A DNA stretch of 64,000 bases from positions 62,001 to 126,000 of the forward strand of contig JANQSI010000013.1 in the NCBI GenBank assembly GCA_028284125.1. Direction: 5' to 3'. The notes beneath the pieces are model-generated. The model had not been told where the DNA came from and did no database searches. It saw only the letters and a list, made by a program, of their open reading frames with translations. This document shows, piece after piece, positions 19,117-28,979 of this stretch (positions are counted from its first letter, which is position 1; every line of letters starts with the position of its first letter). The translations under genes and the position numbers were made by a program. Source of the DNA: Cyclobacteriaceae bacterium (GTDB taxonomy: Bacteria > Bacteroidota > Bacteroidia > Cytophagales > Cyclobacteriaceae).

Positions 19117-20013
19117 TTGAAAGAAATTGGTCTCGATATTTTTCCAAATGTCTCAAAAGATGATTGGATTGGATTAGCAAAAAAACAGCTAAAAGGAGAC
19201 GATCCATTACAAGCACTTAGCTGGGTTTCTGAATCCCAAATTCAACTGAATTCTTATTACGATCAGTCTGATATTGAAGGTCTTAGCAGTCAAGTAGAAT
19301 TTTTCAGATCATTAAAACCGTTTAGTTGGAAACTGTACGAAAATGTAATCGTAACTGATGAAGCGTCAGCTAATAAAGAAGCAATTGAATCTCTTACAGG
19401 TGGGTGCGATGGGATCGTTTTTGATGTGAATGAAGAAATAGCTTTTCAGATTTTACTTGAGAATGTTCTTATAGACATATGCGATGTTTCGATTCGGTCT
19501 TCGTCTGAACTAACAAAAATTCCGGATGATTTGAATGGATTCATTCTCTCTAGCAACAACTCAAATGCCATTTCCTCTAAACAAGAGAACCAGGTAACAG
19601 CTATTGCGGAAATGCTCGATTCAATTTCGGATGAGCAACACATATTAAGAAATGCTTCAACAGATTTTTTCTTAGAAATTGCTTCGATTCGGGCATTAAG
19701 ATTTTTACTACATGAAAGGTTCGGAGAAGTTTCGAATCAAATTCAGATACACACTTCAATTTACCCTCATGAGAATGAAAATCAGCAATGGTTTGTAAAT
19801 TCCACCGCAGGTCTGGCAAGTATTCTCGGAGGCACAAATTCAATAAGTTTTCATACCTCAAAAGGGAGTTCACGAATCAGTAGAAACGTAGGGAACATCA
19901 TAAGAGAAGAATGTGGGATTTCACAATACCAAGATCAGTGCGGAGGCTCATTTTATGTGGAGGTATTGACCAATAAGATAATCCTAGAATGCAAAAAGAA
20001 TTTAACTAGTTAA
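19117..20013 (+). CDS. mutA: Methylmalonyl-CoA mutase small (beta) subunit, unusually short
   Basis: The N-terminus ([29 protein letters not shown]) and the C-terminal [14 protein letters not shown] segment match mutase barrels. The small subunit is a catalytically inert partner of MutB, which isomerises methylmalonyl-CoA and succinyl-CoA. At 298 residues it is far shorter than the 450-640 residues usual for the family: the barrel is condensed and no C-terminal B12-like domain remains. The start codon is TTG; an in-frame TGA sits at 19111-19113 just upstream and the first ATG is deep in the protein, so the TTG is forced. MutB follows one base after the stop. Confidence 0.82.
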   Translation: MKEIGLDIFPNVSKDDWIGLAKKQLKGDDPLQALSWVSESQIQLNSYYDQSDIEGLSSQVEFFRSLKPFSWKLYENVIVTDEASANKEAIESLTGGCDGIVFDVNEEIAFQILLENVLIDICDVSIRSSSELTKIPDDLNGFILSSNNSNAISSKQENQVTAIAEMLDSISDEQHILRNASTDFFLEIASIRALRFLLHERFGEVSNQIQIHTSIYPHENENQQWFVNSTAGLASILGGTNSISFHTSKGSSRISRNVGNIIREECGISQYQDQCGGSFYVEVLTNKIILECKKNLTS

Positions 20014-20014
20014 G

Positions 20015-22021
20015 ATGGCAGAGGATTTCATTCAATCCGGATTTTCAGCTGGGACTCCTCCTTTCCTTCGAGGGCCTTATGCTACCATGTACGCCTCTCG
20101 CCCATGGACAATAAGACAGTATGCGGGGTTTAGTACGGCAGAAGAATCCAACGCATTCTACAGAAGAAACTTGGCTGCCGGCCAAAAAGGATTATCGGTC
20201 GCATTTGATCTTGCAACTCATCGAGGATATGACAGTGATAATCACCGAGTGAGAGGAGACGTTGGAAAAGCAGGAGTAGCTATCGATTCAGTAGAAGACA
20301 TGAAGATCCTTTTTGATCAAATTCCGCTGGATCAAATGTCTGTGTCCATGACAATGAATGGAGCTGTTATTCCAATCCTGGCATTTTACATTGTGGCTGC
20401 CGAAGAGCAAGGAGTATCTCCAGAACAACTGACAGGCACCATCCAAAATGACATTCTGAAGGAATTCATGGTGCGAAACACCTACATCTACCCACCAGCA
20501 CCTTCCATGCGAATCATCGCAGATATTTTCAGTTACACCTCCAGGAAAATGCCAAAGTTCAATTCTATCAGTATCAGTGGCTATCACATGCATGAGGCCG
20601 GGGCTACTGCTGAACTGGAGCTGGCATTTACCCTTGCTGATGGGCTGGAATATGTGAAAACAGGAATTGAGGCAGGAATTGACATTGATCTTTTTGCACC
20701 AAGACTTTCTTTCTTCTGGGGAATTGGCATGAACTTCTTGACAGAAATTGCCAAGCTTAGAGCAGCCAGAGTCATTTGGGCACGCTTGATAAAAGAATTC
20801 AATCCCAAAAATGAAAAGTCGCTAGCACTACGAACTCATAGCCAAACTTCCGGATATAGCTTAACAGCACAAGACCCGTTCAATAATGTTTCGCGAACAA
20901 CAATAGAAGCATTGGCCGCAGTTCTAGGTCATACGCAATCTCTGCATACTAACGCTTTAGATGAAGCGATTGCATTACCAACCGATTTTTCAGCTGAAAT
21001 CGCAAGAAATACGCAAATCTATCTCCAAAAAGAAACGAATGTTACCAAAGTTGTAGACCCACTTGGTGGATCATTTCATGTAGAGAAATTGACTGAAGAT
21101 TTGATACTTAAGAGTTGGGAAATCATTCAGGAGATTGAGAAAATGGGTGGAATGGCTAAAGCAATCGAAGAAGGATATCCGAAAATGAAAATCGAAGAGG
21201 CATCCGCTCAAAAACAAGCGAGAATCGATTCTGGAGAAGAGGCTATTATTGGTGTAAACAAATTCATTGCTGAAAATGATACCGATATTGATATTCTGGA
21301 AGTTGACAATGATGCTGTCCGAACTAACCAAGAAAATCGAATCAATCACATTAAAACCAAGAGGGATCAAAGTGAAGTAGATCTTTCTCTTAAAGCACTT
21401 GAAAATGCTGCATCGACGAATGAGAACCTTCTAGAATTTGCCATTGATGCAGCAAGGAAAAGAGCTACACTAGGAGAGATTTCCATGGCAATGGAAAATG
21501 TTTTTGGTAGATTTCAAGCCACAAATAGATTAATATCTGGCGTGTACTCATCAGCAATCAAGGATAACGAGGAATTCAAAAAAGCCTTAGCGCTTTCCGA
21601 TCGATTTGAGGAATTCGATGGAAGAAGGCCAAGAATAATGATTGCCAAGATGGGCCAGGATGGGCATGATCGTGGAGCAAAAATCATTGCCACTTCGTTT
21701 GCAGACATTGGTTTTGATGTCGATATCGGTCCACTATTTCAAACTCCGGAAGAGGTAGCGAGACAAGCTGCCGAAAATGATGTCCATATTGTTGGAGCAT
21801 CATCGCTTGCAGGCGGGCACCGAACACTTGTTCCAGAACTTATCTCTGAACTCAAAAAAATCGGTCGTCCGGATATCTTGGTAGTTGCCGGTGGAATTAT
21901 TCCAGAACCTGATCATCAAGCGCTCTATGACGCTGGTGTCTCAGAAATTTTCGGACCTGGTACTGTAATAGCTGTTGCCGCTCAAAAAATTCTTAACACT
22001 TTGATGACGCAAGAGTCGTAG
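20015..22021 (+). CDS. mutB: Methylmalonyl-CoA mutase large (alpha) subunit
   Basis: The 668-residue protein has the mutase barrel from the start ([31 protein letters not shown], whose Tyr and Arg side chains contact substrate) and the cobalamin domain at about 530-660 with [11 protein letters not shown], whose His ligates cobalt, and [12 protein letters not shown]. It interconverts methylmalonyl-CoA and succinyl-CoA with adenosylcobalamin. It is 40-60 residues shorter than usual because it lacks the N-terminal extension that wraps the partner subunit; an in-frame TAA at 20003-20005 shows this is real. It is coupled to mutA, and meaB lies 7 kb on, beyond the CHAT/CHASE2 genes. Confidence 0.96.
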   Translation: MAEDFIQSGFSAGTPPFLRGPYATMYASRPWTIRQYAGFSTAEESNAFYRRNLAAGQKGLSVAFDLATHRGYDSDNHRVRGDVGKAGVAIDSVEDMKILFDQIPLDQMSVSMTMNGAVIPILAFYIVAAEEQGVSPEQLTGTIQNDILKEFMVRNTYIYPPAPSMRIIADIFSYTSRKMPKFNSISISGYHMHEAGATAELELAFTLADGLEYVKTGIEAGIDIDLFAPRLSFFWGIGMNFLTEIAKLRAARVIWARLIKEFNPKNEKSLALRTHSQTSGYSLTAQDPFNNVSRTTIEALAAVLGHTQSLHTNALDEAIALPTDFSAEIARNTQIYLQKETNVTKVVDPLGGSFHVEKLTEDLILKSWEIIQEIEKMGGMAKAIEEGYPKMKIEEASAQKQARIDSGEEAIIGVNKFIAENDTDIDILEVDNDAVRTNQENRINHIKTKRDQSEVDLSLKALENAASTNENLLEFAIDAARKRATLGEISMAMENVFGRFQATNRLISGVYSSAIKDNEEFKKALALSDRFEEFDGRRPRIMIAKMGQDGHDRGAKIIATSFADIGFDVDIGPLFQTPEEVARQAAENDVHIVGASSLAGGHRTLVPELISELKKIGRPDILVVAGGIIPEPDHQALYDAGVSEIFGPGTVIAVAAQKILNTLMTQES

Positions 22022-22060
22022 CAATTCAATAAATTTATTGTCCTCAAAATCCAATATTTG

Positions 22061-25000
22061 ATGAAAAACTTACAATTTATCACCTTTATTATATGCCTTT
22101 TTATAGCGACATCCACCAATGCGCAATACGAAAAATCGATAGATAAAGCCGAGGCTAAATACGAAGTGGGAGACTACTCCGGAGCTTCCAAAGAAATTGC
22201 CAAAATGCTTAAAAAGGCCACCAAGAAGTTAGGCGGAAATAATCCATTCAATGCAATCGGATTGATCAAGGAAGCCAAGATTAATGTCGGGCTTGGTCAA
22301 ATGACCGATGTACTCGATCCACTCGAAAGAGGAATTGCCATGAGTACGGAAGTTAATGGAGTAGAATCGGCCGAACATGGATTCATCCTGGTAGAAGCCG
22401 CAGATGTTTTGATTGATTACGGACATTTCCGACTAGCTGGAGAATATCTTGAACAAGCCGAGAAAGCTTTCGAAAGTTCCGGCTCCATGATTGAGGATAT
22501 CAAAGCAAGTATTGAAGTTCAAAAAGCACAGGTATTAGCAGGCAAAGGATTTTACAGTGATGCGATCAAGCTTGTTGATAACCAAGCTGATTATTATCTA
22601 CAGCGTGCCATGGCAGCAGAAGGAAGCAAGAAAAAGCGTGAAGGTAGAACTTCCGAATTTGCCAAACTCATCATTGTTAAAGCGAATGCGCTTAGAAAAA
22701 TGGGCGACTATTTAAGAGCGGATTCAGCTTTTGTCTTTAACGATCGATGGATTGACGACAACATGAAAAAAAGCCACCTGCTTTGGGCTCAAAATGCTTT
22801 TCTTAATGCCAAACTTCTAGAAGAGAGTGGGTTAGCTGTAGAAGCTCAGGTTAAGCTTTTCGAAGATGCTTATATCTGGGCAATCAGGAAGTACGAGTTC
22901 TCGCACAATACGGTCATGACGATGCAAGCCAATCTCATGCGTGCATACTTTCGAACAGGTAAGAGAGGTAAGCTTAAAATAACCACAGCAGATTTCAAAA
23001 AAGCCCTGCGTGAATTCAAAAGAAATAGTATTCACAACCTCGCAGAAGACAAAATGTCTTTAGACTTTGACCTTGCCAATCAAAATGTGACGCGACTTGA
23101 AGACAAAGTCAATAAGTTACTTGCGGACCCTTCTGTTCCTAAGATCCACAACGAACGTGTTGAATTACTTGAATTTGCAAAGAAGGTTGCATTGCTTGCC
23201 GGTAGACACAAAAACACCGAAGGGTATGACACGCAGATTCTAACAATTAAAGAAGAACTGCTCGGAACGGAAGCGCCGGACTATCACCTCACCAAAGTGA
23301 AGCTTGCCAACTATTACGTGGATTACACAGATAAAATAGAAGAAGCTGAAAAAATCTATCAAGAGAGTTTTAGGGAAATTGTCGAAAAGGAAATTACAGA
23401 TGGACATGTGGATTACCTAGACATTCTTAACCACCTCGCTACTTTCTATGAGGAATCAGATAAGTATGAAGAAGCATCTGAGATTCTTGATCAAGCACTT
23501 TTGGCAGCAAGGAAAAAGTATGACAACCGTGACATTGAATATGGTAAGGAGTTAGATAAGATCGCCAATCTTCAAATAAACATTGGAGAGTATGATAAAG
23601 CGACTGACAATTTGGATGAATCTATTGATATAATGAAAGATTCCAAAGTTGATGAAGCGGGCGCCTATTTGGCCGGAGCTCTAATTACACAGGCAAAACT
23701 TCTCTCCATTAAGGGTCAATTTGATGAAGCAGAAGACAACATCTATCAATCTGATAGACTTCAAAATCGAAGTGTACTAACGCTAGAAACTTCAGGACTT
23801 GATTATATAGATGACTTGGGTGGGTTGTATCTAAATATTGGTAGGTATTCAGATGCAGATAAGGCTTTGTCAGAATCTTTGAAGGAAAAAACGGCACAGT
23901 TTGGACCAACAAGTAGACATTTGAATTCTCCACTAATCCTAAATGCCAAGTTGAACTTGATCAAGGGCGATTACACTGAGGCAGAACAACTTTCAAGAAG
24001 GGCGAATACAATTACAATCGGAGCATTTGGTGAAGAATCCTCAAAAGTGGTTCCATCCATTCTTCAGTTAGCTGATGTATATGTCACGATCGGGGATTTC
24101 GAAAAAGCGGAAACACTACTGAAGAATGCGATCCGGATCCAAAAAAACAAATTTGGAGAGGAGCATATCGACGTTGCAAAATCAACTTCCAGATTAGCGC
24201 TGGTATATTTCTTCCAGGAAAAACCACTGACGGAAGTTCAGTCTTTGTTTCAAGAAGCAGAACGAATCATTGGTAAAAAACTTGGATCGGAAAACCCGAC
24301 ATATGCTGGAATCCTAAAGAATATGGCGATTGCCAATATTGCGTCTGGTAATTATTCTCTGGCATTTAGCTACCTGAGCCAGGCTGAGAGCATATGGTCA
24401 AAAAGAATTGGCAAGAGGAACAATATCAATGCAGCAAGTGCAGCAGTATTGAAAGGAGATATTTACTACAAACAAAGGAATTATACTGAGGCGGAAAAGT
24501 TCTATGAAAATGCTCGAAGACAATATGAAAGAGTCTTTAATAAAACACACCCTGAGTTTGTAAAAGTTCAATCAAAACTTAGCAAGACCTACTTCATGCA
24601 AGCGAGGTACAAAGACTCACAAGATGAGATGGAAGAAGTACTTGCGAACTACAAAAACTTTATCAGTGAATATTTCCCTGCACTCAGTGAGAGAGAGAAG
24701 GCGAAGTTCTGGAACACCATTAAAGGTGATTACGAATTTTATAACACGCTTATTATAAGCAGAAACCGAAGCGCCAAGTACATTGGGGAATTGTATAACA
24801 ATGCGTTGCTTACAAAAGCACTTTTGCTGAACTCTTCCATTAAGGTTCGTCAGAGAATTATGAATAGCGGTGACGAAGAATTGGTTTCCATGTACAGCAA
24901 ATGGATCGAGGAGAAAGAGCTCCTAACCGCTGCATTGTCAATGAGTACGCAAGACCTTGCGACAAATGGCATTGATCCAGCTGCTCTGTCCAACAGCGTA

Positions 25001-26260
25001 GAATTGTTGGAGAAAAACATGAGTTTGAAGTCAGAAATTTTCGCTGAGTCAGCTGATAATAACCCGGTCGTTTGGGAAAACATTAAGGAATCTCTAGGAC
25101 CAAATGAAGTAGCGATTGAAATGGTTCGATTCCGTCTTTTCGATCACGCATTCACGGATTCCGTGATGTATGCGCTCATTTACGTGAAAGGTGATAAACG
25201 ATCAGAGCCAAAGATGATATTGTTAGAAGATGGCGAAGAATTGGAACAACGCTTCCTAAAAACGTATCGAAACAGTATCAAATTCAAAATTTCAGATCGA
25301 TTCTCCTATGAGAAATTCTGGGCACCAATCGAGAACGAAATCGGAATTGTCTCTACCCTTTATCTATCTCCTGATGGTGTTTACAACCAGATCAATCTTG
25401 AGGCAATACCAACACCGGACGGAAGATATGTTCTGGATAATTCCAATATCGTATTGGTTAGTAACACGAAAGATCTCTTTATCAGCAAGCAGAAATCAAA
25501 ACCTGTAGCTGAGAAGGAAATCGCAATGATGTTTGGAAATCCTCAATTCTATGTAGATACCCAACCGGGAAGTCCACTGCCAAGTTCTGGCCTCAGCCGA
25601 ACAACAGCTGAAGTGGTAAGTCCGCTTCCGGGAACTAAGAAAGAAATTCAGGAGCTGAATGAACTATTGGATAGAAAAGGATGGGAAACTGAGCTTTATA
25701 CTGAAGTCGAAGCTACCGAGGGTTCCATTAAAGAAGTTTCCAACCCAAGAATTTTCCATGTGGCTACTCACGGTTTCTTCAAGGACGAGAAAAAAGCCTC
25801 CAATCTTGATCAAGAATTCAATGAGAGTGCTGCTTACGATAATCCGTTGCTGAAAACTGGACTCCTACTTACGGGAGCTGGTGATATTTTGAACCAAACT
25901 CAATTCAATTACAACGTCAACAATGGAATCCTTACCGCATATGAAGCAATGAACCTAAACCTAGACCAAACAGACTTGGTTGTGCTCTCTGCATGTGAAA
26001 CAGGTCTTGGAGAACTGCAAGCAGGTGAAGGTGTTTATGGACTTCAGCGTGCATTCCTTGTGGCAGGAGCAAGAACGATTATTATGAGTTTGTTCAAAGT
26101 AAGTGATGAAGCTACTCAGCAGTTGATGATCAAGTTCTACAGGAAATGGATTGAAACGGGCAATAAACGTCAAGCATTCATTGACGCCAAAAAGGAGATC
26201 CGAAATGAGTACCGCGATCCGATCTATTGGGGTCCATTCGTTATGATTGGATTGGATTAG
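22061..26260 (+). CDS. Exported TPR-CHAT protein (caspase/separase-like)
   Basis: From the ATG at 22061 the protein has 1399 residues; the frame also offers a TTG one codon earlier. A signal peptide (about 1-23, ending TSTNAQ) is followed by about 900 residues of TPR repeats (for example YTEAEQLSRRANTI and FEKAETLLKNAIRIQ) and a C-terminal CHAT domain (about 1080-1399). The CHAT catalytic pair is present: H1237 in HVATHGFF and C1312 in LSACETGLG, so protease activity is expected. CHAT domains belong to peptidase clan CD. Export of such a protein is unusual compared with cytosolic defence CHAT proteins. It ends at a strong terminator and converges on the FecR-like and CHASE2 genes. Substrate is unknown. 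Confidence 0.9.
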   Translation: MKNLQFITFIICLFIATSTNAQYEKSIDKAEAKYEVGDYSGASKEIAKMLKKATKKLGGNNPFNAIGLIKEAKINVGLGQMTDVLDPLERGIAMSTEVNGVESAEHGFILVEAADVLIDYGHFRLAGEYLEQAEKAFESSGSMIEDIKASIEVQKAQVLAGKGFYSDAIKLVDNQADYYLQRAMAAEGSKKKREGRTSEFAKLIIVKANALRKMGDYLRADSAFVFNDRWIDDNMKKSHLLWAQNAFLNAKLLEESGLAVEAQVKLFEDAYIWAIRKYEFSHNTVMTMQANLMRAYFRTGKRGKLKITTADFKKALREFKRNSIHNLAEDKMSLDFDLANQNVTRLEDKVNKLLADPSVPKIHNERVELLEFAKKVALLAGRHKNTEGYDTQILTIKEELLGTEAPDYHLTKVKLANYYVDYTDKIEEAEKIYQESFREIVEKEITDGHVDYLDILNHLATFYEESDKYEEASEILDQALLAARKKYDNRDIEYGKELDKIANLQINIGEYDKATDNLDESIDIMKDSKVDEAGAYLAGALITQAKLLSIKGQFDEAEDNIYQSDRLQNRSVLTLETSGLDYIDDLGGLYLNIGRYSDADKALSESLKEKTAQFGPTSRHLNSPLILNAKLNLIKGDYTEAEQLSRRANTITIGAFGEESSKVVPSILQLADVYVTIGDFEKAETLLKNAIRIQKNKFGEEHIDVAKSTSRLALVYFFQEKPLTEVQSLFQEAERIIGKKLGSENPTYAGILKNMAIANIASGNYSLAFSYLSQAESIWSKRIGKRNNINAASAAVLKGDIYYKQRNYTEAEKFYENARRQYERVFNKTHPEFVKVQSKLSKTYFMQARYKDSQDEMEEVLANYKNFISEYFPALSEREKAKFWNTIKGDYEFYNTLIISRNRSAKYIGELYNNALLTKALLLNSSIKVRQRIMNSGDEELVSMYSKWIEEKELLTAALSMSTQDLATNGIDPAALSNSVELLEKNMSLKSEIFAESADNNPVVWENIKESLGPNEVAIEMVRFRLFDHAFTDSVMYALIYVKGDKRSEPKMILLEDGEELEQRFLKTYRNSIKFKISDRFSYEKFWAPIENEIGIVSTLYLSPDGVYNQINLEAIPTPDGRYVLDNSNIVLVSNTKDLFISKQKSKPVAEKEIAMMFGNPQFYVDTQPGSPLPSSGLSRTTAEVVSPLPGTKKEIQELNELLDRKGWETELYTEVEATEGSIKEVSNPRIFHVATHGFFKDEKKASNLDQEFNESAAYDNPLLKTGLLLTGAGDILNQTQFNYNVNNGILTAYEAMNLNLDQTDLVVLSACETGLGELQAGEGVYGLQRAFLVAGARTIIMSLFKVSDEATQQLMIKFYRKWIETGNKRQAFIDAKKEIRNEYRDPIYWGPFVMIGLD

Positions 26261-26280
26261 TAGGATTCATTTATAAAGAC

Positions 26281-26312
26281 AAAAAAGGCTATGATTTCTC
26301 ATAGCCTTTTTT
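26281..26312 (+). terminator. Intrinsic terminator after the CHAT gene
   Basis: A 14-base perfect stem (AAAAAAGGCTATGA with TCATAGCCTTTTTT) closes a TTTC tetraloop 20 bases after the CHAT stop. The A-run on one side and T-run on the other would let it act in both directions. Confidence 0.92.
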
Positions 26313-26567
26313 GTTGCCTTGATGCATTACTCTAAAACGAGAGTTTGGAAAGAGGTACATTTAGTCCAACACGAGTGGCCTAAAAGGCATGAAACATGAA
26401 TTAAGTATAAGTAAGTGCCGCCTACCTAAAGAATATCATAAGAAAGTCCACCCCCGTTCGTCATACTGAATTTGTTTCAGCATCTTCCATCAAACTTTCT
26501 TGAACTCTGAATTCAATCAGCACCATTCTATTTCCTGTTTCATGGAACTCATTTAGATTGTTAGACA
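26313..26567. other. Non-coding stretch between two terminators, with a small palindromic repeat
   Basis: No convincing gene is seen. At 26463-26483 the sequence ATACTGAA-TTTG-TTTCAGCAT forms a near-perfect hairpin; variants of this ...CTGAA-N4-TTCAG... intergenic palindrome are frequent in Bacteroidota genomes. The rest is low-complexity AT-rich sequence without long repeats. Confidence 0.5.
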
Positions 26568-26597
26568 TAAAAAACCCGATTGCTTTCGCAATCGGGT
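26568..26597 (-). terminator. Intrinsic terminator of the FecR-like/CHASE2 unit
   Basis: On the minus strand a 10-base perfect stem (ACCCGATTGC with GCAATCGGGT) closes a GAAA tetraloop and runs into a T-run, 21 bases past the stop of the FecR-like gene. The GAAA loop is of the stable GNRA type. Confidence 0.92.
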
Positions 26598-26618
26598 CTC
26601 ATTCATACACTCAATATC

Positions 26619-27566
26619 TTATTCCTGATTTCTCTCTTCGAAAATCTTGATTCCGTTTCTCTCTAGAATATCTCTTCTAAGCTCCTCGAAATCCTGAACT
26701 TCAGGGCTAAGCTCAATTGCTTCATGCATCTTAGTTAATGCATCTAGAATTAAACCATTCTCTTCATAGAAAGAAGCATAAATCACTTTTCCAAGGGGTC
26801 CTTCTTCAGAAACCTCAGACTGTAAAGCTGTCAGTCCTTCACTGTATTCTGAAGCTTCATTTCCTTTAAGCTTCTTAATTCCTATAGTACCTGAAGTAAC
26901 TTCAAGGTTCTCTTTTGCTTTCACTGTCAAGATGTACAAGCCTTCATCGTTTTTCAACTCAGGCTTTGTGAAATCCAGATTTACAGCATTTCCAGCAACT
27001 TCTTCCTTATAGATCTCTTCGTCAAAAATGTTTTTAACAGAAACTACATACTCATTTTGCTCAATTCCTTCTGGACTGTCCCAAGAAATAATGGCGTTAT
27101 CACCAATTACTTTTACTTCATTAGGCAAAAGGACTTTGATACTTGCATCACCAGCTAAAGCTCTGGAAACTGCTCCAGTAGCATTCAGACGTGATCGGTA
27201 GTTTGTATTTTCCTTCTCATTCATCTTATTGGCAAGGAACGTCGCGTAACGGCTAGAAACACTAGCAGTTTTTGTATTAACCTTTTTCTCAAGGTCAGCT
27301 ACTTTTTGACTTCCGGCCGTTCTAACTTCCAGCGTTTTCCCAGATTTGTGCATAAGGCCAATATATGCGCCTTGGGAAGCAATTAATTCATCGCCGGCAT
27401 TCAATGTTGCACCAGTCTTGAGAGCAACAGCGGTGGCGGAACCGGCTCGTTTAACAGTGTTTTGACCTTTGTTGGCAAGAACTCTAAACACATAGCCCTG
27501 ACCAAAGACCATTTCGACAGAAAAAACGAGCATTAGGGTGAGTGTGATCGAAACAACTTTTCTCAT
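26619..27566 (-). CDS. Exported FecR-like protein of unknown function
   Basis: The 315-residue protein has a signal peptide (about 1-22, ending MVFGQG). Residues 25-90 resemble a FecR-type beta domain: VFRVLANKGQNTVKR, LKTGATLNAGDELIASQGAYIGLMHKSGKTLEV. A middle Ig-like part (about 145-230; VIGDNAIISWDSPEG, YVVSVKNIF) is followed by a helical TPR-like end (about 240-300). It lacks membrane segments and should lie in the periplasm. It is 31 bases downstream of the CHASE2 gene and almost certainly co-transcribed with it, facing the CHAT gene across a double terminator. The pairing suggests a shared envelope signalling job with CHASE2. Confidence 0.78.
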   Translation of the reverse strand: MRKVVSITLTLMLVFSVEMVFGQGYVFRVLANKGQNTVKRAGSATAVALKTGATLNAGDELIASQGAYIGLMHKSGKTLEVRTAGSQKVADLEKKVNTKTASVSSRYATFLANKMNEKENTNYRSRLNATGAVSRALAGDASIKVLLPNEVKVIGDNAIISWDSPEGIEQNEYVVSVKNIFDEEIYKEEVAGNAVNLDFTKPELKNDEGLYILTVKAKENLEVTSGTIGIKKLKGNEASEYSEGLTALQSEVSEEGPLGKVIYASFYEENGLILDALTKMHEAIELSPEVQDFEELRRDILERNGIKIFEERNQE

Positions 27567-27597
27567 GATAATTCCAATTTGATTGGTTTTTTACAAT

Positions 27598-28845
27598 TTA
27601 TAAACGTGATACTTTAAACAATTCTCTTCGCCCTTCCCTAGAAAGAGCATTTTTTACAACTCCATAATACACTTCCAACCCATCTCCTGATACTGCAATT
27701 GCAAACAAGAGAATGGATAATTCCAACTTTAGATTATATAAGTCAAGCGCATATATCATTACATAAATAATTCCTAGCATTTCAACTAGCTGAATCAACT
27801 TAGTGGCACCATCGTACCACTTTGGTAATTTTTTATAGATCCAAGAGAAGATCATGATATTCAGAAATAAAATAAATATTGTTAACATCCATTTCTGTAT
27901 CTCCGAGAGATAAAAGACGTAATCTTCATTCAATATCATAGAAACAATATTGGCATGAACAACTCCACCATACATGTCCGGAAATGCGCGACCAATATAG
28001 GTTTCATTCAAAGGAGTGAAGTACTTATCCTCCAAGGATTCTCGATCCCCAAGATAGTTACCCAGGTAGCAGAAAATGATCACCTTGCCCTCAATCATTT
28101 CGGGAACGTAATTTCCCAGAAAAACGTCAGGTACGTCCAATGCTGCGAACTTTGTTCCGAACTTGGTTGCACCATAATCAAGTACATTCCCTCTATAATT
28201 AACCACTTCCTCTACTTTAGCTGTCTCAAGAAACTTATCAACTTTCTCAGGTGCCATGTAGGAAGCAAGTTTGACTGCAAATGCTTGTTGTTCTGTTCCA
28301 TCTTCCAATGTCAGTACAGGTGTAAACAATCTACACATTTTCAAGTCCTCCTGCACTGCAGCATCTGTAACTAGATTAGCATGCGCCGAGTCAGAATTCC
28401 AAGTAAACATGGGCCAGGAAGTGACCAAAGAATCGAATTCATCTGTTTCAATGTTGTACAGCACTTTTGTCACCATTACCAAATTTTCTACTCTACCTAA
28501 TGCCTCCATCAACATCAAATCACCCAGCGTATCATCCTTTGGAAAATGAAAGAATGTGTCTACACCAACTACTGCGGGATTGTATTGACTTATTGAGTCA
28601 ATCATCATCGCAATACTGCTTCTGGGCTCTTGTCCGATATTTACCAGTACTACATCTTGGTCAGCAACTGGATCATCCAAGAGCTGTGACCAATACACAT
28701 CTGTAAACTCCATATCAGAGAAGGCATCTCCTATTGGATCCATTATGTCAAAGACCTTGAAGGCTGTGAGGCTACTAAATAGTCCCATTAAGCCAAAAAT
28801 AAAAACCGTTCCTAGGATTACGTCAAGCCAAAATCTTCTAAACAT
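27598..28845 (-). CDS. CHASE2-domain membrane protein without a recognisable output domain
   Basis: From the ATG at 28845 the protein has 415 residues. One membrane segment (VILGTVFIFGLMGLF) leads into a periplasmic CHASE2 domain (about 35-320) with DVVLVNIG and YNPAVVGVDTFFHFPKDD blocks, followed by three membrane helices (MLTIFILFLNIMIFSW, LGIIYVMIYALDLY, LSILLFAIAVSGDGL). CHASE2 normally precedes adenylate cyclase, kinase or GGDEF modules; here only about 20 basic residues follow the last helix. A longer frame opens with TTG at 28893, but the ATG sits next to the first membrane segment. The co-transcribed FecR-like protein or the CHAT protein could be its partner. Confidence 0.85.
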   Translation of the reverse strand: MFRRFWLDVILGTVFIFGLMGLFSSLTAFKVFDIMDPIGDAFSDMEFTDVYWSQLLDDPVADQDVVLVNIGQEPRSSIAMMIDSISQYNPAVVGVDTFFHFPKDDTLGDLMLMEALGRVENLVMVTKVLYNIETDEFDSLVTSWPMFTWNSDSAHANLVTDAAVQEDLKMCRLFTPVLTLEDGTEQQAFAVKLASYMAPEKVDKFLETAKVEEVVNYRGNVLDYGATKFGTKFAALDVPDVFLGNYVPEMIEGKVIIFCYLGNYLGDRESLEDKYFTPLNETYIGRAFPDMYGGVVHANIVSMILNEDYVFYLSEIQKWMLTIFILFLNIMIFSWIYKKLPKWYDGATKLIQLVEMLGIIYVMIYALDLYNLKLELSILLFAIAVSGDGLEVYYGVVKNALSREGRRELFKVSRL

Positions 28846-28979
28846 TGCTTTAACTTTTAAGAGGTGAATTAGATTTATGCGATCATTATGCAAGTAATCA
28901 TTTCTCCCTCATGTGACCAAATCCTAAATTAGAAGATTTAAATTTTTTCTTGAAATTAAACAATTTTAACATTAAATGA

